Shown: positions 47,945 through 56,810 of the stretch, one piece after another
How the letters are laid out: each line of letters starts with the position of its first letter
How positions within the stretch are numbered: the stretch's first letter is position 1
Virus record (IMG/VR): IMGVR_UViG_3300030419_008000
Span: 1 to 60,947 of that record
Origin: a virus
Length of the DNA stretch: 60,947 nucleotides
Strand: one strand, 5' to 3'
Notes under the pieces: model-generated
Databases searched by the model: none
Told to the model about the DNA's origin: nothing
The model's input: only the letters and a program-made list of their open reading frames with translations
Program-made: the position numbers and the translations under genes

Positions 47945-48903
47945 TGGTTCAGTCCTACGATTATAAGCTGAGATAGTTTACCGGCGTCCTCCTCTAAGTG
48001 CAACGAAGAATTAAAATGATCGCCATGATATTTTACATCGTATGTGTGGGTTTTCTTAGTATATTGTGGCTTAACTACCAGTAGTGTATTGTTAACTTCA
48101 TAAGTAAACGGCAATTCAGTTTGCGCCAACATGTCTTCGTGTATCTTTTCGCCCGGGCGCATACCAATCAACTCATGGTCAACATGATCTACGTCACACA
48201 CCAGTTTCATCGCTGCAATGACCGTATTCATGCTGTAAGCGCTTATCTTGGGTATAAAGACTTCTCCCCCTTGGGCGCTTGATAAAGCGCCTAGAACGGT
48301 ATATACGGCGTCTTTTAGGGTAAATAAAAATCTACTACACTCCATAGAGGTAACCTTAATTGGTTCTTGGTTTTCGATAAGCCCTTTCCAGGCTGGTATA
48401 AAAGATCCTCTGCTGGCAATGACGTTACCATACCTAACGGAAGCAAAAATTGTACTATCAGAGTTGTAATCGAAATTTGTAAAAATTCGCTCTGCAATAA
48501 ATTTAGAGGAACCGTATACATTTACAGGTTGGCATGCTTTATCTGTTGATATTAAAATACACTTTTTAACATTTGAGCAAAGTGCAGCAATTGCAACATT
48601 TTCTGATCCCTTGATGTTTGTCTTAACACACTCGTCTGGATGAAATTCCATGTCGTCAACTCTTTTGAGCGCTGCGGTATGAATAACATAATCTGGTTTG
48701 TGAAGCAACATCGAAGTCTTAAGCTTTTCTATATCTCTAATATCACCTATAATTCTTGTAATCTCTGGATCATTGCCAAAATAAAGGGCCTGTTTTCCTT
48801 CATCGCGACTGTAAACAATAATTCGCCAACCCATTTGTTTGATGTGGTTGATTAGTGCACGACCCAACGAGCCGGTGCCACCGGTTATAAAAACAGTAGT
48901 CAT
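47941..48903 (-). CDS. UDP-sugar 4,6-dehydratase, PseB/FnlA-like
   Basis: 320 residues. TGGTGSLGRALI (8-19), GDIRD, VIHTAALKRV, STDKACQPVNVYGSSKFIAER with the catalytic YxxxK, and a substrate loop with SVRYGNVIASRGSFIP are the signature of UDP-GlcNAc 4,6-dehydratase (inverting, PseB) and related capsule enzymes. It would make the 4-keto-6-deoxy sugar that starts the pseudaminic/legionaminic-type route. FnlA-type enzymes are an alternative. The gene overlaps the CMP-synthetase stop. Confidence 0.9.
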   Translation of the reverse strand: MTTVFITGGTGSLGRALINHIKQMGWRIIVYSRDEGKQALYFGNDPEITRIIGDIRDIEKLKTSMLLHKPDYVIHTAALKRVDDMEFHPDECVKTNIKGSENVAIAALCSNVKKCILISTDKACQPVNVYGSSKFIAERIFTNFDYNSDSTIFASVRYGNVIASRGSFIPAWKGLIENQEPIKVTSMECSRFLFTLKDAVYTVLGALSSAQGGEVFIPKISAYSMNTVIAAMKLVCDVDHVDHELIGMRPGEKIHEDMLAQTELPFTYEVNNTLLVVKPQYTKKTHTYDVKYHGDHFNSSLHLEEDAGKLSQLIIVGLNQ

Positions 48904-49610
48904 ATTAATTCCTGCGCTTTGAGTTGTATATACATTGCTTCATATGCTTGAAATTCCCATTCATAATCAACATCGAAAGCATCAGCTTCTGGCATCTCAA
49001 CTAGTTCGATATCACCTGGAACATTGAAATCTCCCATCCAGATACCGTGGCCAATTGTATCTAATCGACTAGCGTAAAGACAGTGAGCCGCTTCAAGCGT
49101 CTCCTCTACAGCCTTGGTGTTCATGCAAGGTTCACCTTCGGGCCACTCATTAATCATCTCGCCAGTAGAGTTCCAAAAGTAATTCTTCTTTGGCAACACT
49201 GCAAACATCCCATCAGATTCAGAATTCATGTACGATACAAAAAAATTATCAATTGTTTGAGTTCTCAACATTGGCGCACAAGCATTAACGAAGACAGTAT
49301 ACTTGAATGGTATCTTATCCCACCATTCGTACATATCTTTAATATGCGAGCCTTCGCCGCCATCCCAAAAAGCGGATTTTTTACTACGTTTAAAAACCTT
49401 AACGCCATGGCGCTCTCCAATTGCAACTAACTCAGGTTCATAAACAGAAAGCACAATGTTTTCTTTAGGAATAACTTTTGAATTCAAAAGTTTCTCTATA
49501 CATAAATCAGTTAACGTTGTATCCGCAAACGGTCTTATCATTTTGTTTGGGCAGCGCTGTGAGGACAGGCGCGCCTGTACAATAACGCATATATCATTGA
49601 TCGATTTCAT
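48900..49610 (-). CDS. CMP-nonulosonate cytidylyltransferase (NeuA/PseF-like)
   Basis: 236 residues. The N-terminal nucleotide-binding pattern VIVQARLSSQRCPNKMIRP (A-R-x-S-x-R-x-x-x-K) is that of CMP-sialic/pseudaminic acid synthetases and CMP-Kdo synthetase. FVNACAPMLRTQTIDNF and the AEDIELVEMPEADAFDVDYEWEF-type end (here starting at GDIE) supply the metal-binding acids. It would activate the NeuB product with CMP for the transferases. It overlaps both neighbours by one to four bases. Confidence 0.85.
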   Translation of the reverse strand: MKSINDICVIVQARLSSQRCPNKMIRPFADTTLTDLCIEKLLNSKVIPKENIVLSVYEPELVAIGERHGVKVFKRSKKSAFWDGGEGSHIKDMYEWWDKIPFKYTVFVNACAPMLRTQTIDNFFVSYMNSESDGMFAVLPKKNYFWNSTGEMINEWPEGEPCMNTKAVEETLEAAHCLYASRLDTIGHGIWMGDFNVPGDIELVEMPEADAFDVDYEWEFQAYEAMYIQLKAQELI

Positions 49611-50581
49611 TATTCTCCCAAAAGAGGAAATTCTTGTCTTGAAATATCAGTATTTTGGTTAGCTGGGTGACCTTCACCCAAGTTTTGAAACTTGGTATCA
49701 AATTGCAACAAGTAATCCCAGAGCAAGACTGTTTGTCTTCTATATAAATCGTTTGTAGATGAGTTTCTCCAAGATTCATTATGAGCTTTATTAGCACCTT
49801 CAAAAGAGTGGCCTTTGTCAACTGGATTGCCATCAAATCCTACAAACTTTACTTCTTTTGCACCTAAAAAAGAGCCTAAACAAAGTAGTCGAGCGCCGGC
49901 GCCAAGTTTTGAAAAGTAACGAGGATGATAATAAAAAACTCTATTAGGATATCGATATTTAAATTCAACCATGTCTTCAGGTTTTTTAAATGGAGATACT
50001 CCACACTCAAAACCACATAAAGTGTCATGACTACTGAGATATTCATTGAACTCGTCATTATCTAAATCAACATTTCCACCAATAGTGACTAAATCAACAT
50101 TTAAGTTTTTCAATTTATCGTTCATAAAAAATTTAGTGCAAGACCAAATATAGTCATATTCTGTTTTTTCCCAATCAACATCCATGGTTGAGGGACCAGC
50201 AGCTACAACTAAAATTGTACTATCTTTATATTTTTTTAACGAATTCAAGTCTTGCAATATGTACTCGTCTTTTACAATTGTATTGTTCCCTAAGAAATCG
50301 CCGAACTTTTCAGAGACATGTTTAAGCCCCCAAAACGGATTGTCTTTGAAGTCCTCCTTTTGAGAAAAAAAGGAAAAGTCTTCTGGATTTTTATAAAAAT
50401 CTTGCTCTGGGCCAAAACAAGATCCTGTCTTAGTGTCATACCAAACATTTAGTGTCGGCTCTTGGCGAATAATATTAACATACCTCTGCCATGACATGAA
50501 CATTGATCGATCTATATCAACATCGTCGATAAAATCGCCATCTTTATAAATCTCTATACAATTGTTCCAATTCTTAGACAT
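49610..50581 (-). CDS. Maf/MptE-like (DUF115) Rossmann protein, copy 2
   Basis: 323 residues, paralogue of copy 1 at 42515-43498. Shared: NWNN N-terminus, NVWYD...G.C.G.EQ (46-60), KDS-ILVV..GPST (118-132), YDYIWSCTKFFMNDKL, GARLLCLGSFLGAKEVKFVGFDG, and the C-terminal NLGEGHP...DISRQ.FPL. It directly follows the SAF-less NeuB gene. Function as a NulO transferase to protein is inferred from the Maf fold only. Confidence 0.75.
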   Translation of the reverse strand: MSKNWNNCIEIYKDGDFIDDVDIDRSMFMSWQRYVNIIRQEPTLNVWYDTKTGSCFGPEQDFYKNPEDFSFFSQKEDFKDNPFWGLKHVSEKFGDFLGNNTIVKDEYILQDLNSLKKYKDSTILVVAAGPSTMDVDWEKTEYDYIWSCTKFFMNDKLKNLNVDLVTIGGNVDLDNDEFNEYLSSHDTLCGFECGVSPFKKPEDMVEFKYRYPNRVFYYHPRYFSKLGAGARLLCLGSFLGAKEVKFVGFDGNPVDKGHSFEGANKAHNESWRNSSTNDLYRRQTVLLWDYLLQFDTKFQNLGEGHPANQNTDISRQEFPLLGE

Positions 50582-51415
50582 TTAATATCCCCTCAGTTTT
50601 TTACGAACTTTTCTTTCTTCATCTGTAACTTTCTTAACACCGTCGCCATAAGCGATTTCTAATTCTCTAATTCCCTTAACAAGTTTGATGAGCCCTTGTG
50701 GCTCTACTGATGCCAAGTGGTCCGATCCCCACATCGTCCTGTCAAGCGTGATGTGTCTTTCAATAATTGTTGCTCCCAGATATACCGCTGCAACGCTAGT
50801 ACCCAGCCTAAATTCATGGCCACTATAGCCAACTTGACACTTATATCTTTGTCTTAGTGTCTGAATGCATCTCAAGTTTAAATCTTCGAGAGGTGCCGGA
50901 TAAGACGAATTGCAATGCAGAAGAGCAAAATCGCCACCCTCTTCAGACATCCACCTAACAGCCTTGTCTGTTTCTGATAAAGTACTCATGCCGGCGGAAA
51001 AAATAACCTTCTTTCCAGTTTGGGCAGACTCTCGCATCAACTTCTCGTTTGTAATCATAGCAGACGGAATTTTGATAAATGGAATATCATACTGCAATAA
51101 GAATTCTAGGCTATCCATATCCCACGGAGAGGCAGACCATTCAATTCCTTTCTCTCTGCAATATAAATCAATTTGATCATATTCTCTCTTTCCAAACTCC
51201 ATGCGGTATTTATAATCCAAATAGGTCATAGTGCCCCATGGTGTTTCTCGCATTACGTTCTTTTGATGTTCCGGAACGCATACATCTGGATTTCTTTTCT
51301 GGAATTTGACTGCATCGCATCCGGATAACGTTGCGACATCAATAAGCCTCTTGGCAATGTCTAAATCGCCGTTGTGGTTAATGCCAATTTCAGCAATAAT
51401 ATAAGTTTTACTCAT
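50582..51415 (-). CDS. neuB: NeuB-family synthase lacking the SAF domain
   Basis: 277 residues. Complete TIM barrel: IIAEIGINHNGDLDIAKRLI, DAVKFQKRNPDVC, SASPWDMDSLEFL, FIKIPSAMITNEKL, SAGMSTLSETDKAV, LLHCNSSYPAP, VGYSGHE and IERHITLDRT. It ends shortly after, at the point where a SAF domain begins in the other NeuB. The barrel holds the PEP and metal sites, but in typical NeuB the SAF domain of the partner subunit covers the sugar site, so this copy may need another partner or have a different substrate. Divergent from the 357-residue copy. Confidence 0.88.
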   Translation of the reverse strand: MSKTYIIAEIGINHNGDLDIAKRLIDVATLSGCDAVKFQKRNPDVCVPEHQKNVMRETPWGTMTYLDYKYRMEFGKREYDQIDLYCREKGIEWSASPWDMDSLEFLLQYDIPFIKIPSAMITNEKLMRESAQTGKKVIFSAGMSTLSETDKAVRWMSEEGGDFALLHCNSSYPAPLEDLNLRCIQTLRQRYKCQVGYSGHEFRLGTSVAAVYLGATIIERHITLDRTMWGSDHLASVEPQGLIKLVKGIRELEIAYGDGVKKVTDEERKVRKKLRGY

Positions 51416-51416
51416 T

Positions 51417-53483
51417 TTATAATTTTACCCTTGGAATTTTTTCATATAACGAACTTTTATCTGATGCCAGTTCTAGTTCAATATCCTTTTGTTGCAACCA
51501 TTCATAAAGAGGCTTTGAGGCTTCGCAAGTCAATGCTACTTCCCAAGACAAGATATCTCCTTTAATAAAGACATCTTCGTTTTTATAAAAGTGATCGTAT
51601 TCATCTGGATTCTTGGGATTTGTCTGACTAAGATCCCAGCCAATTGCCACTATTTTATCAACGCCTAAATGTTCTGCCATAAAAATAACCGTCTCATACA
51701 TAATTCCAGGTCCACACGGCCTATTAACATTGTTGCTTAGTGCAAATTCCTCAAATTTATTTGTTTTACAAACAAACTCATCATTAATTTTAGTGCGAAT
51801 GGGTATTTTAAAAAAGATATCATGTTTTTGATATTTGTTCCAGCGTTCACCCAAGCCATAGTTACTGCTAGCAACAACGATCGGCTCATGATCTGGATAT
51901 GTATAGTGTTCAAGCAAGGGAAAGCCGGTTGGAGCAGGAATGTTTGCACAATTCCAAAAATGAAAATCAACAATTTCTGGAGCTACTCTCTGAGCCTGCT
52001 TAACTGCAAAAACCAATTTGTCTCCTAGCTTTTCTTTAATAACTTCTGGATCATAATCTTTAAGTGACGGTCCGCAATTTAAAATATAACAAGTTTCTCC
52101 TTTGTAAGCATCTTTTAGTAAGTCTACTTTTTTCTGTAAAGAGTTGACACAATTAAGCTTCTTTTTTAAATGCCTGGTTTTGTCTTTAATAGGTGATAAA
52201 GAAGCAGCAGGTTTTTCATCAATTGTTTTTTTCAACTTTTCAAACAATAGCTCTCCCACATCATAGCTTGAATATTTACCATTTAAAATATAATTATACG
52301 ACGACACACCGTGAGTTGTCAAGCTGTTTGTATTATTTTTCCAAAGATTGTAAGCTTTTCGTAATTGTTCACGACCACTGTTAATGTGGCACTCAAACCA
52401 TTGCCCATCACAACCATAAGGTGTCATAGAATATGTGCACGTATCCCAATGACCGTTAACAAAAAATGCATTTTCTGGGTTTATATAATCAACATGGCCG
52501 CCTTCAGCGGATACCATCACAGGCTTTTTCGACATTATCGCTTCTGCAATCGGGAGGCCAAATCCTTCGCCGCGGGAGAAGAGGGCAAAGATGCTGGCTT
52601 GTTGATATAACCATCGAATTTTTTCAATTGCAATAAATCCAGGAATTAACAATATATTGTTTACAGAAGGTGGAGAATTAAGCGGCCCATCCATCAACAA
52701 AGAGTGACGAAGCATCTTTACATCTCTTGCAATGCTTTCTTTATCTCCCTCGGGCCCTCCATAAGTTTTGATTATTAAAACTGCATCTTCATTGTTTCCA
52801 AATTCAGCAGTAAATGATTTGATCAAGTTATCAAAACCTTTTCTTTTGGTCCATTGTGAAATAGTAAGCACAACAAACTTATCAGCTAGATTAACTGGTA
52901 AGTTGATTGGTTTAATACCAGAATTAATTGGTATTCCTTTACTATCTGTGGGAATTATTACTGGTTCTATTACATGCTGTACAACATCGCATGGAATGTT
53001 AGGAACACTATTTTCAAACACAGACTTATTCCATTGACACGGAACAATAATTCGATCAGGCTTAAGGTACTCATAGTCTCTTTGCCACTCTTGTGGAACA
53101 GCATCGGTTTCCCAAACAGTCAAATTAACATTTTGTGTTGAATTTTTATGCAACTTCATCAAAGATGCGCTACAACCGGGAGAGGGTCTAAATCTTTCAT
53201 CCGTAAATGTTGTTAGCGGAGGAGGCATGTGCCATAAAAACAAATAATCCTTCATTAACATATCAGAAATGTCGTCATCATTGTGAAATTCATATTTAGA
53301 CAACAATTGTAATTCATCTTCAGAAAGCCTGTTTGATTCGGCAATAACAGGTGTATAGACTTTGAGATTAAAAGCACCAGGATGCTTCTGCAGGTATGTA
53401 TCTAGAGCCTTGAGATAGCCTCTCGCAGCCACAGCATATCCAGTTGAATCTCTTAATTGAGCAGCATAAACAACATTCATCAA
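51417..53483 (-). CDS. GT4 glycosyltransferase fused to Maf/MptE-like domain
   Basis: 688 residues. Residues 1 to about 420 form a GT-B fold, with the family EX7E motif in GEGFGLPIAEAIMSKKPV (about 303-318). Residues about 458-688 are a second Rossmann domain: CYILNCGPSLKDYD, IVDFHFWNC, GPGIMYETVIFMAEHLGVDKIVAIGWDLS. That order is the same GPS, then GPG, then G.D core seen in the stand-alone Maf-like proteins. A fusion of transferase and Maf-like domains suggests that both act on the same chain. It overlaps the next GT4 by four bases. Confidence 0.85.
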   Translation of the reverse strand: MMNVVYAAQLRDSTGYAVAARGYLKALDTYLQKHPGAFNLKVYTPVIAESNRLSEDELQLLSKYEFHNDDDISDMLMKDYLFLWHMPPPLTTFTDERFRPSPGCSASLMKLHKNSTQNVNLTVWETDAVPQEWQRDYEYLKPDRIIVPCQWNKSVFENSVPNIPCDVVQHVIEPVIIPTDSKGIPINSGIKPINLPVNLADKFVVLTISQWTKRKGFDNLIKSFTAEFGNNEDAVLIIKTYGGPEGDKESIARDVKMLRHSLLMDGPLNSPPSVNNILLIPGFIAIEKIRWLYQQASIFALFSRGEGFGLPIAEAIMSKKPVMVSAEGGHVDYINPENAFFVNGHWDTCTYSMTPYGCDGQWFECHINSGREQLRKAYNLWKNNTNSLTTHGVSSYNYILNGKYSSYDVGELLFEKLKKTIDEKPAASLSPIKDKTRHLKKKLNCVNSLQKKVDLLKDAYKGETCYILNCGPSLKDYDPEVIKEKLGDKLVFAVKQAQRVAPEIVDFHFWNCANIPAPTGFPLLEHYTYPDHEPIVVASSNYGLGERWNKYQKHDIFFKIPIRTKINDEFVCKTNKFEEFALSNNVNRPCGPGIMYETVIFMAEHLGVDKIVAIGWDLSQTNPKNPDEYDHFYKNEDVFIKGDILSWEVALTCEASKPLYEWLQQKDIELELASDKSSLYEKIPRVKL

Positions 53484-54736
53484 ACTACCATAACTACTTG
53501 ATCATCGTCCATAACGCTACTATCTGATCCTAAGTCTATACATGCATTGACAAACTCGTCATACATTTTTTCAGCTGTAAAATTTTCCGTAATATACTTC
53601 TTTAGTTTTTTTGCCTCCCCTAAGTGAAAGCTATAGTTTTTGTACATATTTCTTAAACATGATTTATAACTTTTTTCCTTTGGATAACACCACATTGACT
53701 CTGCGGGCAATACACCTTTCCAAACAATATCTTTAGGAATTTTATCAAGTGCATACTCCACTTTACTAAAGCACGCTCTTACGCGAGTCTTTTTAGTTTT
53801 TTTATTAGTAATTGGCGCGAATAGATAATCGCACTGGCCGCTCCAGGCTGGTGCAATAATTGGCAATCCATAATACGCAGCTTCAAAGATAGGTAAGCCA
53901 TATCCTTCCCCGTGAGTCAAAATTGTAAAAGCCTTGATTTTTGGATGATTATAAAGACCAGTCATTTCTTCATCTGTCATATCTCCATGCAACAAGTAAA
54001 CTTTGCATTTTCTTTGTGTTGCGGTTCTAGATAACAATTCTTGTATTTTTCTATAACAAAGATCATAATCCATGTAACAATTTTTTGCAATGTTAGCCTT
54101 AACTACAAGACCGACTTCCTGGTCTTTAAATTCTTCAATAAACCATCTAATGGTGTTTTTAAGATTTTTTCTCGGGCCCCATTGTGCTACGCAAAGAAAA
54201 TTGAAATCATATTCTAAATCTAGATCTAAATCTTTCTTTTCATAATTGCGTACAGGGTAGTTAACAACATCGATTGGCGTTGTTAGGAAAAACGGCACAG
54301 GCTCATTAGAGCCCTCTTCTTGCGTGAAATACTTTGTATCTTCATAAACGTTCTTTGAGTGATTTGAAACCACAATAAGCTTATCCATCGCATTGCCGGC
54401 CTCAATCCACTCTGGTGCGACCATGGTGGTTTCTATACCGGCGGTATAGCCAATGTTTATAGGCGCCATATTTTGAAATTCATTTGGAATAGTGACCTGT
54501 AACGACATATCAAATCGACCGCCAGACTGAACATGTTCCGATGTTTTCATGATCATCTCATCAATCCACTGCCTCTCTTCCGTATCGTCTGGAATCCAAG
54601 AGGTCTGACCCCAATTGATTGTAGTAACATATATATCGAACATATTACTAGATCGAAGTGCTCTGAGTGCAAACCTTGCTTGCTCGCCATATCCGGATCG
54701 AGTTAGCACTGGACCCTTAACAATAATTTTTTTCAT
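53480..54736 (-). CDS. GT4 glycosyltransferase
   Basis: 418 residues. GT-B fold; N-terminal KGPVLTRSGYGEQARFALRAL is the usual glycine-loop start, IVVSNHSKNVYED the linker, FNFLCVAQWGPRKN the second-domain strand, and HGEGYGLPIFEAAYYGLPI (about 272-290) the EX7E donor motif. It uses a nucleotide sugar of unknown identity. Similar to the 430-residue protein upstream in general form only. ATGA-type overlap with both neighbours shows translational coupling. Confidence 0.88.
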   Translation of the reverse strand: MKKIIVKGPVLTRSGYGEQARFALRALRSSNMFDIYVTTINWGQTSWIPDDTEERQWIDEMIMKTSEHVQSGGRFDMSLQVTIPNEFQNMAPINIGYTAGIETTMVAPEWIEAGNAMDKLIVVSNHSKNVYEDTKYFTQEEGSNEPVPFFLTTPIDVVNYPVRNYEKKDLDLDLEYDFNFLCVAQWGPRKNLKNTIRWFIEEFKDQEVGLVVKANIAKNCYMDYDLCYRKIQELLSRTATQRKCKVYLLHGDMTDEEMTGLYNHPKIKAFTILTHGEGYGLPIFEAAYYGLPIIAPAWSGQCDYLFAPITNKKTKKTRVRACFSKVEYALDKIPKDIVWKGVLPAESMWCYPKEKSYKSCLRNMYKNYSFHLGEAKKLKKYITENFTAEKMYDEFVNACIDLGSDSSVMDDDQVVMVV

Positions 54737-56025
54737 GCTACTTTTTCAAACCCCTCTGGTAATGTAACTTCTTCAAAGCGCCAGCTAACGAATCCCTCTC
54801 TGTTTTCCCAGGATCCGTGTTTTTCAATTGTATTATCGATCAATTCAACCCATCGGCTTTCAAATTGTTCAAAATTGTAGTTATTCAAGACGTGTTGCCG
54901 GCATTTCTTGCCTAACTCTTTTCTTTCTTTTTTGGTCATGTTGTGCATCTTTAAAAGTGCATCGATAAAATCTTGCTTAGAGATTCTATCTTCATAAATA
55001 TATGGTACAACTTGAGAGCCAATTATTGCCTTAGATGATGGTTCAATGCCAACTCCAAACCACTGGGTTCCATCGGTAACCTGTTCTTGCAAGCCGCCAG
55101 TCATATTAACGATAATTGGAGTTTCGCAAGCAAGAGATTCAAGCGTAGCTAAACCAAAGCCCTCTGCATCTGAAATATTGAGCGTGCAATCGGCCATATT
55201 ATACATTTTTGCCAAAACTTTTGGATCCACCTTATTGTGCGATATAAGTATTTCACCATTAATCAATTCTAGCTCTTCGATAATTGCATACAAGTCTTGT
55301 CCATTAGGATCTTTTGGATCAGTGTGCATTACCAGCCTTGCTTTATCTTTACCAACAATATCTAAAAACTCTTTAAACCAAAACATCAAAGTTCCCGACT
55401 GTTTTCTGCGTGCGTTTCTATTGTTCCAAAAAAACGTTGTTACATCAGAACTAATCGGCATGCCAAAACCATCAGTTGCAAAATCTTTAACCTTCTTGTC
55501 TGGAAGTTTCTTAAATACCTCTGTATCGACGCTATGTGGCATATAATATGATTCAACATCGGGAGCCACAGATTTTACGATATTGTGTGTAACTTTAGAG
55601 ATACATGCAATTACATCGTTAGACATATAATACTTTCGATTAAATTTCGGTGGGGGATAGTTATCCCAAACATGATAATACACCATCGGACACAAAGCTC
55701 TAATCTCGCCTTCAATTTCCCAAAGCCAAGACCAAAATCTTGGATCAGTCATGAACCAAACCATGTCTGGTTTGTTCGTATGCATAATAGAACGTATGAC
55801 TTCATGGTTTCCATAGCCATCAATCGGTTGAATAATCCAATCTTGCCCATATGGTTGAACTGTAATTGGTTCATAATTTTCATGTTTGATTGCACCACCG
55901 AGGCAATAAAACTGATATCTTCCAGTCTTTAGCAGAGCTTCAATTACATACTTTGTTTGTGTCCCCACTCCAGATGGAGATAGTGGGTGGTCTGATAAGA
56001 CCAAAATCTTCTTTTTTTCCGTCAT
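54733..56025 (-). CDS. GT4 glycosyltransferase, first gene of the cassette
   Basis: 430 residues from the chosen start. Glycine loop ILVLSDHPLSPSGVGTQTKYVIEALL, then YYHVWDNYPP, MPHSVDTEVFKKLP, and AEGFGLATLESLACETPI (about 288-305) with the EX7E pair. A frame extension reaches 56064, but it runs inside the nuclease gene. GAGG at 56031-56034 lies five bases from the ATG at 56025, which I therefore take as the start. The donor sugar is unknown. Confidence 0.88.
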   Translation of the reverse strand: MTEKKKILVLSDHPLSPSGVGTQTKYVIEALLKTGRYQFYCLGGAIKHENYEPITVQPYGQDWIIQPIDGYGNHEVIRSIMHTNKPDMVWFMTDPRFWSWLWEIEGEIRALCPMVYYHVWDNYPPPKFNRKYYMSNDVIACISKVTHNIVKSVAPDVESYYMPHSVDTEVFKKLPDKKVKDFATDGFGMPISSDVTTFFWNNRNARRKQSGTLMFWFKEFLDIVGKDKARLVMHTDPKDPNGQDLYAIIEELELINGEILISHNKVDPKVLAKMYNMADCTLNISDAEGFGLATLESLACETPIIVNMTGGLQEQVTDGTQWFGVGIEPSSKAIIGSQVVPYIYEDRISKQDFIDALLKMHNMTKKERKELGKKCRQHVLNNYNFEQFESRWVELIDNTIEKHGSWENREGFVSWRFEEVTLPEGFEKVA

Positions 56026-56030
56026 TTGTT

Positions 56031-56034
56031 CCTC
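56031..56034 (-). promoter_or_regulatory. ribosome-binding site setting the first GT4 start
   Basis: GAGG overlaps the nuclease TGA stop (56035-56033) and is five bases before ATG 56025. It is the best-placed site for the cassette's first gene and rules against the in-frame ATG at 56064. Confidence 0.65.
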
Positions 56035-56809
56035 ATGGACAGTGTTCTGTTTTGCAAAACTCACATTTGCTGCACGATGTCTTGTTCTTTATGTGCCTCT
56101 TGCTTGTGATATTATAAACCGCTTTTGCAAGTAATTTAAGGGCATTTTCGGTTTTTTTTGGACCGCTAGTAACTCGAAAAATCTCCACACGGTTATTTTT
56201 AGCTGTTCGTTTCAAAAGAGCAAAGTGTGTCTCGATCATCGAGGGGTCAATATCATGTTTTTTGGCAAAATAGTACTTATATAGCGTTAATTGATATGTG
56301 ACCATCTTTTCGGATCTTTTTCGAGCATCCCAGCCCCAAGAACACGTTTTCCAGTCAATAATATGGTATTTTCCGTCATTTGTGCGCACAACTAGGTCAA
56401 TATACCCTTTAAAATTGTATTCCTTGGCAATTGCATTATCCATCGGCTCATACAGTCTTTCTTCTGTTGATACCACCTCATAGTCCTCAAAATAGTCCTC
56501 TAAGGCCGGAAATACCTCTGGTATTATCGATTTTCCTTGCTCGCGCATGGCTTTTACAAGATTATCGTTCAATTGAAGGTCATCTGGCAGTGAAATTAGC
56601 TCTTCAAGGAACTTTTTCATGAAAAAACCCGCCTGATCCTCTTCATTAAGCTGTTTTAAGGCAGTTTTTTCACAAACTTCGTGCATAGCAGTACCAAAAG
56701 CAGTATATTCATTGCCTTGGAAGCCTTTTAGCTTATCAATGTTTACTAATTTGTGATAAAACGGGCAAAAAACCCAATTTTTAAGCTCAGAAAATGAAAT
56801 ATGAGCCAA
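56033..56809 (-). CDS. Cas4-like PD-(D/E)XK nuclease with Fe-S cysteines
   Basis: 258 residues. RecB/Cas4 nuclease core: FGTAMHEVCE with the motif-I histidine, then GYIDLVV, and IIDWKTCSW with the D-x-K pair, then the MVTYQLTLYKYYF helix. A Cys near the N-terminus (NWVFCPF) and the C-terminal CSKCEFCKTEHC cluster are arranged as in Cas4/AddB Fe-S nucleases. It would be an exonuclease in recombination or end processing. There is no ATG near the conserved start; TTG 56809-56807 has GAGG six bases upstream and gives MAHISFSELKNW. Longer frames run through the upstream gene and are unlikely. Confidence 0.85.
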   Translation of the reverse strand: MAHISFSELKNWVFCPFYHKLVNIDKLKGFQGNEYTAFGTAMHEVCEKTALKQLNEEDQAGFFMKKFLEELISLPDDLQLNDNLVKAMREQGKSIIPEVFPALEDYFEDYEVVSTEERLYEPMDNAIAKEYNFKGYIDLVVRTNDGKYHIIDWKTCSWGWDARKRSEKMVTYQLTLYKYYFAKKHDIDPSMIETHFALLKRTAKNNRVEIFRVTSGPKKTENALKLLAKAVYNITSKRHIKNKTSCSKCEFCKTEHCP

Positions 56810-56810
56810 A

